Of a stretch of DNA of 64,000 bases, positions 24,170 through 35,540 are shown piece by piece. The notes beneath the pieces were generated by a model. It did no database searches. It was given only the letters and a program-made list of their open reading frames with translations, and had not been told where the DNA came from. The first letter of the stretch is position 1; each line of letters starts with the position of its first letter. This DNA is from Thalassia testudinum (taxonomy: Eukaryota > Streptophyta > Magnoliopsida > Alismatales > Hydrocharitaceae), in assembly GCA_037157565.1 (NCBI GenBank), contig JAZHRO010000055.1:37541001-37605000 (forward strand), written 5' to 3'. The translations under genes were made by a program, and so were the position numbers.

Positions 24170-25554
24170 TCTATTTTTTGCTTTTCCAGGTGACCAATTT
24201 CCCTACAACATATGTACAAAAAACCTGTGGTAAACTTTCTATCATCATGACTACCTACATAACCTGCGTCAGAGTATCCAACAACCGTCATAGATATCCC
24301 TCTAATGAAAAGAAGACCTTGTCCTGGTGCTCTTCACGTACCTGAGCACCATCATGGCTGCATCCCAGTGCTGTCTAGTAGGTTTCTCCATAAATCGGCT
24401 TAGCGTTCCTACTGCAAAGGAAATATCCAACCTAGTAATTATCAAATAGAGCAACTTCCCCACTAGCAAGTGATACTATCTACTATCAACTGGCTTTGCA
24501 TCACTGTCATATAGTCGTGTCTTAGGATCCATGGGAATATTTGCTAGCTTAGCTCCCAGTATACCTGTCTCCTTTAGCACATCAAGAGCATATTTCCGTT
24601 GAGATAGCACAATACCACGCCTACTACGGGCTACTTCTATCCCAAGGAAATATCTCAATGGCCCTAAATCCTTCATCACACACTGATCTGCCAAAGTCTG
24701 TCTGATCTCAGCCACACCTGTTGTATCATCACTAGTGACAATCAAGTCATCAACATAGACCAAAAGAGCAATAATATCTTTCCTTGTCTTGCTAATAAAC
24801 AAAGAATGATCTGCAGACAATCTGGTGAACCCCACAGAATCTACCACTTGAGAAAGCTTCTAAAACCAAGCTCTTGGGCTCTACTTGAGGCCATAAATGG
24901 CCTTCTGCAATCTACATACACACTCTCCCTGAACCTCGTAACTGGGAGGTTGCTGCATGTAAACCTCCTACAAATCCCCATAGAGAAAAGCATTCTTCAC
25001 ATAAAGCTGGTGAAGATGCCAATCTCGCTGAACTACAACTGAAATCAAAATCCTCACTGTAGATAGCCAAGCCACCAAGAGAAAGTGTCAAAGAAGTCCA
25101 TCCCATATGTTTGGGTGAACCCTTTGGCAACAAGTTGGGCCTTGTATCATGCAACAGACCCATCTGGATTATATTTGACTGCAAACACCCATCTGCAACC
25201 AACTATTGTAGCACCCTCTTGCAAAAGTGTAATCTCCCAAGTACCACGAGAAGTAAGAGCCGTCATCTCATCCTCCATGGCATGGTGCCATTTTAGATCA
25301 AGCATAGCCTGTTGGTAGGTGGCAAGGATAGATATCGTAGAAAGAGCATGACAGAAGCTCTCAAAAGTTAACCTAAGGCCATCAGTAGCCAGAGTACCAG
25401 CAACATAGTATCTGGACTCATAGGTGCGGGGTAACCTCCTAATGGCAATAGGAAGGTCAAGATCAGCCATCTGATCCTCCTGTACTGGTTGTGAAGCAAA
25501 AATATCCTCATCCAGACATCCATCATCAGGGGGTGCTATATCATTACTCTGCAA
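24170..25554 (-). pseudogene. Copia A reverse transcriptase, fragmented
   Basis: The frame at 25554-25147 covers the RT start (KWHHAMEDEMTAL, TWEITLLQEGATIVGCRWVF). The frame at 24847-24476 holds the catalytic box LLVYVDDLIVTSDD (YVDD at 24746-24757, intact) and DLGPLRYFLGIEVARSRRGI. Between them (24850-25146) the frame is interrupted. Left of 24476 come RNase H start remnants. The RT box itself is unmutated. Confidence 0.8.
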
Positions 25555-25617
25555 CCTGTCTGTAGTCTCCTAAGGTGGAGAAGGTGGAGTCTTTATAGTT
25601 ATTGTAGGAGGTGGCAT

Positions 25618-26960
25618 CTAAAAGGTACTGTGGGGTTGCTGATATATAACAGGCTCAGAGAACTTCATAGCACCCTCTGTAGTAGTAGGAGGGGTAGAGA
25701 TAGGTATCTCCTCTAAGGGAACAGGAGGTATAGGCATTGGAGCCTTTGTAATCTTAGGGGATAAACTCCAGGCAGTAGTGGAAAAATATGGGATAGACTC
25801 AAGAACGGTGACATCAACACTCACATAGTGCCTACCAATAAGAAGATCAAAGCATATATATCCTTTCTGAGTTCGTGAATATCCCAAGAACATGCACTTG
25901 ATCGCTCGTGGTGCCAACTTATCTCGCCCTAGAGAAAGAATATGAACAAATGTTGCACATCCAAACACACGTGGTGGTACATGAAACAACTCCTGCTCTG
26001 GATGCAATATATGCCAAGGAATCTACTCATGTAGCATTGAATTGGGCATTTTGTTGATTAAATAACATGTTGTGAGGACTGCATCACCCTAATATAGCGG
26101 AGGCACGCTATGATGAATCACTAAAGTGCGGGCCACATCTAAAAGATGTCGGTGTTTTCTTTCAACAACCCCATTTTGCTGAGAGGTATGAAAGCAAGTA
26201 GTCTGGTGCACTATCCCATGTGACCTGTAAAACGGAGACAGCCTAGTGTACATAACTCAAGTGCATTATCAGATCTGACTACTTTAATAACAGTTGAATA
26301 CTGAGTCTTAATCTCCACCATGAAATGCTTAATGATAGAACCAACATCTGACTTGTTCTTCAGCAAGAATACCCATGATAGGCAAGAAAAATCATCCACA
26401 ACTACTAAATAATAAAGGTGACCTTGCCTATCTGGTATTCGACTCGGCCCTCACACATCCATGTGCAGTAACTCAAACAAGGCCGTAGACCCAGAACGGG
26501 TATTCACCAAGTAGGAGGTACGATGGTGCTTGCTCATCTAGCATGCATCACAACATATCCGAGTTGCAGGAGAGATATGTGGAATGACTCGTTGGAGGCT
26601 ATCTAGGGGAAGATGTCTAAGTCGAAGATGCCACTAAACGTCACTCCCAGTAGCAAACAATACTTCCCGACATGTAGAGGCAAGAGAAGTTTGAATCAAA
26701 CGATAGACTCTACCCTCTACATTTCCACTACCAATCGTCTTCCCTATCAGTTTGTCTTGAATGATGCATCCCACGTCATCAAAGATAGCACGATAATTAA
26801 GCTCCTTAGTAATCTTACTAACTGAGGGTAAGCTCATAGGAAAGTCTGGCACATAACAAACATCAGGTAATCTCAAAGTAGGAGTCACTTACTGGTACCT
26901 CCCCCTGACCTGCTATCATGGAGTGTCTGCAATCTGCAACTTGAAATGTCCTTCCTACAA
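25618..26960 (-). pseudogene. Copia A integrase and pre-integrase region
   Basis: The right part (26888-26634) is the pre-integrase segment (LRLPDVCYVPDFPMSLPSVS). Then an HCC-type zinc remnant (26520-26630), an integrase core piece (FSCLSWVFLLKNKSDVGSII, 26211-26399), and the C-terminal part (26007-25618: VPPRVFGCATFVHILSLGRD, KGYICFDLLIGRHYVSVDV). Stops separate all pieces. Right of 26960 the protease active site is missing through a small deletion. Confidence 0.75.
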
Positions 26961-27267
26961 GTACAGATCTGAGATGGGTAAAATGATCCTGATCTTCACT
27001 GAGATGTCGTGAAGCCCCTTAATCAACAAGCTACTCCATACTACCCTGATTCCTGCCGTATGCAATAGAACCCAACTTAGTGACTCCTTGGAGCCCATCA
27101 TAATGGCTACAACCTTGAAGTAGTTTCTCATACTCACTCTAGGTAATGGTCACTATATCATCTACCAACCTCTGTGTGGTAAAGGTGCTTAGACCAATAT
27201 GAAAAGAAGCCATACTGATATCGTGAAATCACAGATTCACCAAGAAACAAACCTCTAGAGCACAGCA

Positions 27268-27859
27268 TCAGGGGTAAATCATACCAAAAAAGGAGACGGA
27301 GAATCGATCTGAAATTTTCAGATCATGATCATGAGCGGCGGAGGGCGATGATTGCTTTCTTTGGGCGGAGCAACAAGAGCCCCCTCTGGGCAGCGGCGTC
27401 CCTGGGTGGAGCAACAACAAGCGGAGCAGTAGTGGCGCCCCTGGGCGAGTGGTAGCCTCCTGAGCGAGGTGGAGCAGTAGCAGACACCCTTGGGCGGAGC
27501 GAGGCAGAGCAGCAGCAACTGCACCTCTGGGCGACGGTGCCCCTAGGTGGAGCAACAACAAGTGCAGCAGTAGCAAGTACACCTCTGGGAGGTAGTGCCC
27601 TTGGGTGGAGCAACAACAAGCGAAGTAGCAGCAGCTCCCTCTGGGTGGCACAGCGGCGGATCCGGTAAACTCCTCTACAATGTGGGTGGTCGGAGAGTGC
27701 TGCCCCGCCGCCTCCTCTCTTCACCGGACGGTGATGACAGTGCTAAGCGAGGTGGCAGCGGTGGTGGGGCTGCAAAAGGTGCCCCTCGGGTTAGGGTTAG
27801 GGTGGAGGTCTCAGAGGCTTGTTTAGGTAGGGTATCTAAGGTATTGGTCTAGGACCGTT
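27268..27859 (-). other. Copia A leader, GC-rich imperfect repeats, no gene
   Basis: Tandem-like repetition of gcggagcaacaacaagcg / gggcggagc words. Frames on both strands are long only because of composition (Leu/Arg/Ser-rich, no domain). A similar GC-rich repetitive leader is found in copia B (34680-35060). Confidence 0.65.
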
Positions 27860-27871
27860 GTTCTGATACTA
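27860..27871 (-). other. Copia A primer-binding site
   Basis: The minus strand reads TAGTATCAGAAC, two substitutions from the initiator-Met complement TGGTATCAGAGC, directly next to the LTR. Confidence 0.8.
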
Positions 27872-28739
27872 AGTTAAAAAAATGAGCAAAATCAATCTCT
27901 TTTTCTAACCCTACCTCTTCTTATATAGAGAGAGAGGTGGGTGCAAATTACATGTAACCTCATGAAGAAAACAAAAACTAATAGTGCACCACATGACACC
28001 ATGAAACTAACTAGACTCCGTAGTAGTAGTATGCGAGTGGAAGATAAGATTTGTAGTCATGTCTTTGGCACCAACATTGTTGGAGGCTTTGAAATGGAAT
28101 AGCCCAGTGCATGGAGTAAGGATTGAATCCATGCAAGCTCGGCGAAGTGTTTGTGATGTAAAGTGCATGATTAGACCACCGTTGGTTGCTTTTTGAATTG
28201 TGAATAAATTGGTGACCACTGAAGAAAATAACAAAGGCTATTGTTGATTTTCTGTCATTTGGGAAAGATTAAATCTACATTAGAGTAAACATTGAGCTTG
28301 AAGGTTTTCTAGAGGGTAGGAATAACCCAAGATTAATTGTTCCTTTTCGATAGTGAAGCACATGTTTAATACTTCAACATGCTCATTAGTGGGGTTGTGC
28401 ATAACTTGGCTCAGCTGATTTACTGGAAAAGCAATATCTAGTCTGGTAAAAAGTAGGCATTGAAGACAATTGGTTGAAATGACTTATTTCATTATAGAAA
28501 ATCCTAGGCTCTCTTATATAGAGAGAGACCGAAGGATTAAAAATACAAAATTGCCCTTTAGGAACTAAACACCCATGGTCCGTACAAAGAAAAGCATAAA
28601 AAATAACAATATATGCTAACACTCCCCCTCAAGCTAGATCATAAATATCTATCATACTCAGCTTAGATACACATGAATCACATAAAGATCTTGCTAAGGG
28701 CTTGATGAAAATATCTGCAATCTACTCTTCAGATGTGAC

Positions 28740-30150
28740 TGAAGTGGCATATAGCAACTCCTAAATAATGTCCATGGTATAGTGACAATCAACCTCAACA
28801 TGCTTCGTTCTCTCGTGAAATGCTGGGTTGTGGGCAATGAAGGTGGCTGCTATGTTATCAGATCGTGTCTCCATAGGGCTAGAAAACTGTATCTGCAAGT
28901 CAATAAGGATTTGATCCACATCATCTCTGCAGTTGTCTGAGCCATAGCTCTGTACTCAGACTCGACACTGGATCTCGCAATTGTCATGTTTCTTGCTCCT
29001 CCATGTAATTAAATTCCCTACTAAGAAGGTATAGAACCCAATAGTGGATTTGAGATCCACACGACATCCGGCATAGTCCGCATCAAAGTAGCCAACCAAA
29101 GTCATAGAAGAGCCCTTGGAGAAGAAGAGACCCTTCCTAGGAGCTTTCTTGATGTATCTGAGCACATCAATGCTGCATCCTAATGCTTACGTGTTAGCTT
29201 GGCCATGAACTGACTCAGTCTCCCCACCGCAAAAGAGATCTAACCTCGTGATAGTAGGGTATAGCAGCTTGCCCACAAGTTGCCTATACTACCTGTTGCC
29301 CACCACCTATGCATCGTCATCATAGAGTGGCATCTTTGGATTCATAGGAATATTGGCCTCTTGGCCTCAAGCATACCAACCTCCTACAAGATGTCCAAAG
29401 CATACTTCTTCTGAGCCAAGACCACGCCCTTTTTACTGCAAGCAACCTCAATACCAAGAAAGTACGTAGAGTCCCCAAGTCCTTCATGACAAACTGCTCT
29501 GCTAGGACGCGCTTAACCTCAGCAACACCCTACTTATCATCCCCTATGACAATTAAGTTATCAACATAAACAAGAAGTACCACAGTACTTCGTCCAGTCT
29601 TCCTGACAAAGAGAGAAGAGTCAGTTGTCTATCTCTTAAATCCAGTTGTCTCTACAACTTGTGACAACCTCTGGAACCTGGCTTTGGGGCTTTTCTTAAG
29701 GTGATAGATGACCTTCCATAGTTAGCATACAAACTCCCCCTAAGTCTTAAAGTCAAGTGGCTGCTGCATGCAAACTTCTTCTTGGAGATCACTATAGAGG
29801 AAGGCATCCTTCACATCTAACTAATTAAGGGTCAATCTAACTGAGCTGCCACTGTAACCAACACTCGTACTGTGGGAAGTCTGGCAACTGGTGTGAAGGT
29901 ATCAAAGAAGTCCACCCCATAAGTCTGGGTGAACCCCTTTGCCACGAGGCATGCTTTGTACCTAGCAACACCGCCATTTGGGTTGAACTTCATTGTAAAT
30001 ATCCACCGACAACCAACAAGTGTAGCACTATCAGGAAGTAGAGTGAGCTCCTAGGTCCAACTACCTCTAAGAGCGGCCATCTCATCCTCCATGGCTGCCT
30101 GCCATTTTGGATCAAGCATGGCCTTACGATGAGTAGCTAGAATCTAAGTA
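28740..30150 (-). pseudogene. Copia B reverse transcriptase and RNase H, degraded
   Basis: The RNase H start reads MTLVGYFDADYAGCRVDLKS (about 29050-29110), with WRSKKHD behind it. RT reads through many stops: the catalytic box has YVDN in place of YVDD (29557-29568), and the RT start is near 30060-30100 (MEDEMAAL). Comparison with copia F shows many CTG to CTA changes on the plus strand (for example 29283-29312) that create TAG stops on the coding strand. Confidence 0.75.
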
Positions 30151-30161
30151 GTTACTAACAC

Positions 30162-31260
30162 CTAAGTGAATCTAGCAAATCTAGGAGTTAGGCTATCAGT
30201 AACAAGTGCCTCAACTGTAGGATAACTAGTGTAAGTCCATGGTCGCTTACGAATAGCTTTCAAAAGATTAAGAACATCACCTGCCACATCATCTGTCCTG
30301 TCCTTGTGACTATCACATGGCAAACATACATCAGTGTCTAAAGGACTCACCTGAGAAGCCAATGGTGAAGGCGAGGGTGGGCGTCCCTGATAGGTAGTAT
30401 GAGGGCGAAGATATGTCTGGAGTAGCTGAGTCAGCCAAGGGAATGGATGCGTAGCATGAAGTGGTGGTGGTGGTGGTGTAGGAACAAGAATCTCAAGGAA
30501 ACTCCCAAAGCGAATGGGGGTATATGACATAGGCACCGTATCAGCCTCAGAAGACATCTCAGCTGCAATCGTAGAAAAGAAAGGTATTGCCCCATGAAAT
30601 CTAACATCCGCAAAAACATAGTGCCGAGAAGTAAGTGGATCAAAACACCGATACCCTTTTTGTATCCGGGTATATCCAAGAAAAATGTACTTAACTGCTC
30701 TCAGTGCTAGTTTATCCCGACCCCATCCTAACAAATAGACGAAGGCAATACAACTAAAAGTTCGAGGGGTGACGTGAAACAGGAGTCGGTCAGGATACAT
30801 AACTTGCAAAGGAATCCGTTCATGTAGTGTAGCATTAAGCATCCTATTGATAAAAAAATATACAGTCAAAACAACTCGCCCCAATAAAGGAAGAGAATCG
30901 AATGGTGAATTAACATAGTATGAGTAGCATCAAGAATATGGTGATGTTTCCTCTTAGCAACATCATTTTGCTGAGATGTTTGTGGGCACGTGGTCTCATG
31001 AATAATGCCATAACTAGAAAAGAAAGTACGCAAACGAGTAGTATAAAACTCCACGACATTATCAAATATAAAATGTTTCACAAAATAAAAATGCTAAGTT
31101 TTTATTTCTTTAATAAAGTTCTTAATTATTTATCCCACATCAGACTTATTCTACAAAAGAAACATCCAGGAAATGCGAGAAAAGTCTTCCACTAACAGAA
31201 GATAATATCTATTTCCAAGTCAATCAGGAGTACGACTGGGACCCTACACATCCATATGAA
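30162..31260 (-). pseudogene. Copia B integrase
   Basis: The core piece (31081-30866) has CPQTSQQNDVAKRKHHHILD. The C-terminal part (30884-30162) has VYFFINRMLNATLHERIPLQ, HVTPRTFSCIAFVYLLG and KGYRCFDPLTSRHYVF, then a Pro/Ser-rich linker towards RT. A (GGT)n run at 30462-30478 encodes a His tract in another frame. Stops and a frame shift separate the pieces. Confidence 0.75.
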
Positions 31261-31773
31261 TCAAGTCAAAAACAACAGCAAAAGAAACAGAGGTAGAATT
31301 AAGAAAACTAGCCTTATGATGCTTGCCCAGCTGACAAGCATCACAGGTGAGAGCAATAGTGGAGTATATGTGAGGCAAAATCTGTCTGAGGTAGTCAATA
31401 GGTAGGTGACCAAGGCGATGATGCCACTGAAAGAGAGATCCATGAAAGCAAGGCCCTGGGTAGTAGAAATAGCAACAATGGTCTGGCTCAAACGGTACAC
31501 CCCCCCTTTCCTTACACCCTCCACCAATCATCTTCCCAGTGAGTTGTCCTACAAGACATAGAAAAATGCATCAAAATGGCCTTGCAATTCCTCAGTAATA
31601 CTGTTAACAAACAGTAAACTCAAGGGAACATCAGGCACATAAAAGACATTTGGTAGTCTCAAGGTGGGAGGTAGAGACATATCTCCCTTGCCAACTAGTG
31701 GCGAATGTCTTCCGTCTACCACCTACATAGTCCTGGCTGGTGCAACAGGTGCTAACTGAGAGAATGCACTATT
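31244..31773 (-). pseudogene. Copia B pre-integrase and zinc region, left side of the S2 insertion
   Basis: The minus strand reads HHRLGHLPIDYLRQILPHI and CDACQLGKHHKASF (31300-31440), the copia pre-integrase HHCC zinc motif. The stretch continues right to 31773, where solo LTR S2 begins; the protease part resumes at 33492. Confidence 0.75.
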
Positions 31774-33491
31774 TGTAGTTTTCCCTACTAGAAGGGGGTG
31801 ACGTAATAAATGCGGAAATAAAATATAAAGCAATCTCACCAAAGAAAATCAATCACACAGAAAGACAATCACACAAAGAACACAAGAATTTTTAGGTGGA
31901 AACCCAAACCGGGTGAAAACCACCACCTAACCCTCTCGAGTTAGGATTTTCCGATCAACTAAGTTGATCAAAATCCACTAAACCGAATCACTTAAAACGA
32001 GGGTGATTCAACCTCAATACAACCACGCTACAAGTATGAGGGTAGCGTTCCTCAGCCCCTTCTCTCCACGAGAAGGATTTTGTCCCACGAAAGAGACGGG
32101 AATTCGCAAAGCGAATACCCAACTAAAAGACAAAGATAAAATAAAACAAGTAATCCTATAGAGCCAACAAAGTAATTTAAACCTAGCTTCTATAGGAAAT
32201 AGGAAACTCCCATTTGCAAGGAGTGCGTCGAGTTGATGACGCGGTGCGTGTGCCACGCGATGGCGCAATATCGCTCTCGTGAACAACGGCGGGAGAGCGA
32301 GTGCGCAAAGGGAATTTAGCTCTCTAGGTGATGGAACTTAAGCTTGGAGAGCAAGATCTTTTCTTGGACATCAAAGGGTAGAAAGTATGTTGCTTAGGTG
32401 TCTCCAAGTGTGTAAAGGCTCCCCTCTATTTATAGAGGCCTTAGGAAGGCTTTGGAAGGCTTAGGAAAGGTTCTATAGCCGTTGGGTGCAAAGCCCAAGA
32501 GAATCAGGCCGAAATCAGGACAATGATTACATTTGACAGGGTGATCAGACGTCTAATTATTTCATCAGACGTCTGGAAGGCCACTTTAAGACGTCTGATT
32601 TAAAGGTCAGACGTCTGATTCTATGCGGGTTTCCTCCTGACTTGAATCAGATCTAAACAGGGTTTTTGCGCAAGTCCGTCAGACGACATATAGGACGTCT
32701 GGCACTATGTCTGGACGTCTGGAAACCTACTTTTACTGTGGGAATGGATTTCCAAACGTTGCAACGGCTAGAAAATCTCTGAGAAGAGATTTTGGGTCAG
32801 CCGAGGCAAAACGGTCAATTATCAGACTCTGGTAAGTCCTATGGACGTCTGATAAGGCTCTAACGGTCATAATCTATAGTGCCTGCTAAGCTAGCCAACG
32901 GTCCACTATCTGGACGTCTGGCAAGTCCATCAGACGTCTTCTAAGACGTCTGGACTAAGGTCTGGACGTCTGATTTCATCAGACAGAATACTAACTCCAG
33001 CCTAATAGTTATCAGACGTCTGAAACAACAGTCAGACATCTTAAAATACTTTATCAGATGTCTTATTTTAGAATTAGACGTCTGGAAGTGCTGTTTGAAC
33101 CCTATATTGATTTTCTAAGTGTTCTACAGAAAACCTAAGTATCCTAGGGTTGTGCGGGTGTTCTAGGACTACTGTTAGGGTACTTTGAGGTTCTTTAACA
33201 TGAATTATCTAAGGAAATAAAGAGCAAGAAAGTAAAGACAAGAGATACAAGAAAGGATTAAAAAGAATCTATCCTATTCTTCTTGTCTTCTATCTTCAAT
33301 CTGTCGCTCCACGCGAACCTCCTCTGTTTTCCGTCAAGCTCCTCCAATCCGTCCTGGATGCAAGCTCGAACTCCGTTTAAGCACGTCTACATTTACAATT
33401 GACCTGAAATCTAGGACTCAAATTGCAAATGTTAAATAACACGTGTTTTGTTATCATCAAAACAAATGATCGTGGTGCTCTAGCACCAACA
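31774..33491 (-). mobile_element. Solo LTR S2 (1718 bp), second copy of the S1 family, inside copia B
   Basis: On the minus strand it starts TGTTGGTGCTAGAGCAC and ends GTAGGGAAAACTACA. The flanks are ctatt at 31769-31773 and ctatt at 33492-33496, a perfect 5-bp target duplication. It aligns with S1 (14413-16114) over its whole length in the opposite orientation. It carries a TATA box at 32427-32434 (minus) and about 13 GACGTC cores at 32545-33090. It splits copia B between protease and pre-integrase. Confidence 0.92.
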
Positions 33492-33570
33492 CTATTGTCG
33501 CCACATAGGTGCATAGAGGCACTAGAATCAATCAACCAATAACCAGAGGACAAGCGTGAGGACATACCAG
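33492..33570 (-). pseudogene. Copia B protease fragment
   Basis: The minus strand reads SGYWLIDSSASMHLCGDN near the S2 border. The catalytic D-S-G triad reads DSS, so the protease is inactive as read. Confidence 0.7.
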
Positions 33571-33692
33571 CTGTAGCTACCTGTAAGGAGGCAGCAATGG
33601 CTGTAATATCTGAAGATTGAGAGGATGAAGCATGTGCTAACTGCGCAATCTACTGTTGTAGGGTCTTAATCTCTGTACTCAGGGAGTTTACA

Positions 33693-34345
33693 TCAGAACT
33701 GATGGCACTCCAACTGTAATCTCTGCTGCCTGATTGGCCATAAGTGGCCTACCATGTTTCTGCCAGCATGTAGCCTTTGGATGACCAAGTCTGCCACACT
33801 AAGTACACAGGGTTTTAGTACGTGTACCAGACGAGCGTCCACATCCATGACCACATGCAGGAGTAGTACCCCTACCATGTCCACGGATCACTGCCAGTGC
33901 GGATGTTTGAGTACCAGAGTCAGGAGCAGGAGTACGTACTGCAACTTTGCTAAGTCTACTATAAGCCTCCTCCAGGGTAGGAAGCTCAGGAGTGATGAGA
34001 ATTTGATCTCTGGCAGCAGTATACTCAGGTCCAAGACCTGCCAGGAAGAGAAAGACGGCCAACTGTCTCCAAAAATCCTTCCAGGAATCACAGGCACACC
34101 CCAATAGATAGAAGTGATGCCTATCTAGTATTCCCTCCAAGAAGGAGTAGTATTGTGGGAAAGTGCATCCTTCTTGATGCAAGTAGAAAAGGTCATAGAA
34201 GACTTGAAAGACCCATACAAAGTTCTTGGCATGAAAGTAGGTCTCATGCAAGGACTCCCACATTTTCTTCATGGTGTCATAATACATGATCTCATCCCCT
34301 GTATGGAGAATAACTGTTTGCATAAACCACATTGAGACCATGGCA
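33693..34345 (-). pseudogene. Copia B gag
   Basis: A UBN2-like copia gag: MKKMWESLHETYFHAKNF, VFQVFYDLFYLHQEG, FLAGLGPEYTAARDQIL, LPTLEEAYSRLSKV, then a Gly/Arg-rich stretch. The CCHC zinc knuckle (CGRLGHPKATCW, about 33755-33800) is present in a shifted frame with a TAG stop beside the first cysteine. The N-terminus (34346-34560) continues with stops up to the leader. Confidence 0.8.
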
Positions 34346-34569
34346 TTATCTCTGTCCTAGATAGCGTTGGCACCAGTCTTGCTCTTAAGCTCCGGATTTG
34401 TAAGGATTAGCTCTTCCCATGACCCTTGACGGTCACGAGGAAAGTTTGAGACCACCGTGGGTAGTTGGTCTCGTAAAACTTGAAGATAGGATCATAAAAC
34501 AGATTCTTTAGTACCTCGGTGTCTAGAGAAGTGTCTAAACTCACCTCGGACTGATCATCTGAAGCCATC

Positions 34570-35116
34570 CTTATAATCTTGGAGTTGTAATCAGACTTCT
34601 ATATCCAAGAGGTCATCAATTAGGTTTGAAATCCAAAAAATCAAACCGGCATCTTCATAAAAAATCCCCTTGGACAAGCTTTGGCCTGGCCCAGGTGCGG
34701 GGAGACCACCCGAGAAGGCTCCACCGACACTGAGGCGGTGCTGGCGAGGCCTGAGGCGACATTGGTGGCGCCCTAAGGGTCACTGGCTGGCGAGGCTTGA
34801 GGCAACGTTGGCAGAGGCCTAAGGGTCATTGGCGACGTTGACGAAGCTCGAGGCAATGCTACAGCGATGGTAGGAAGCGTTGGCAGCATTAGTGGAGGTC
34901 AGGCGATGGTCTCCCGAGGCAGATCGACCGGTAGTGGTGGCTGATAAGGCTCGCCAGCAATGGCGGTGGCCCGATTAGCGATTGGCTACAACTGGCAAAG
35001 GCATGTGGTCGCCGGTGGAGGCTCCTCTGGGTGCCTCCAAGAGAGATTAGGGTTTTGGTGGACAAGGTACAGAGGCTTGTGCGGGTGGGATACCGAAGCG
35101 CTAATCTAGGATCGTC
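34570..35116 (-). other. Copia B leader, GC-rich imperfect repeats
   Basis: Repeated ggcgaggc-tgaggc-gttggc and cctaagggtca units at 34730-34870. No gene. Confidence 0.6.
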
Positions 35117-35540
35117 GCTCTGATATCAAATTGGTTGAAATGACTTATTTCATTATAGAAAACCCTAGGCTCTTTTATATAGAGAGACCGAAGGGTTAAA
35201 AGTACAGAACTGCCCCTAAGGAACTAAACACCCACAACCCATACAAGAAAGGCATAATAAATAACAATATATGCTAATAAAGACTACCTACAATTTGATG
35301 ACAAAGCAATGGATCAACCATTGGTTTTCTAGAGTTATTGGTAAGAGTTTTAAATATAGCCAGATCCATTTGTGTTTCAAAAGGTTTGAAGGCATCAAAA
35401 TTTAGGTTTATAAGGTCTTTTGCATGCCTTTGCTAAGATAGTATACTACCAACTGGTGGCTTGTTGATTTTTACTCCAAGAATGATGGGCAACCGAGGTC
35501 TTAGAATGGGAACTTAGCATTAAGGTGCCGAAGAATAGTT

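Larger units (their letters stand above)
23664..28022 (-). mobile_element. Copia element A (4.36 kb, ~147-bp LTRs), inserted in copia H
   Basis: LTRs at 23664-23813 and 27872-28022 are alike except for roughly 13 substitutions by eye. The primer site directly abuts the right LTR, and the polypurine tract (minus strand AAGGGGGAGAG) abuts the left one. The word gtagt is present at both outer edges (23662-23666, 28023-28027) and may be the target duplication, but the LTR ends are ambiguous by about 3 nt. Internal coding covers RNase H end, RT, integrase and pre-integrase. Gag and protease are mostly deleted. Confidence 0.85.
28468..35279 (-). mobile_element. Copia element B (6.8 kb including a nested solo LTR)
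   Basis: LTRs at 28468-28621 and 35129-35279 are about 89% alike by eye. The flanks are aagac at 28463-28467 and aagac at 35280-35284, a perfect target duplication. The primer site (35117-35128, minus strand TGATATCAGAGC) directly abuts the right LTR, and the polypurine tract (minus strand GAGGGGGAGT) abuts the left one. Solo LTR S2 sits inside; without it B is about 5.1 kb. It is closely related to copia F. Left and right of B is copia H sequence. Confidence 0.9.

Noticed and set aside
27268..27724. Long Leu/Arg/Ser-rich frames in the copia A leader
   Set aside because: They follow from reiterated GC-rich words and show no domain; several frames are open at once.
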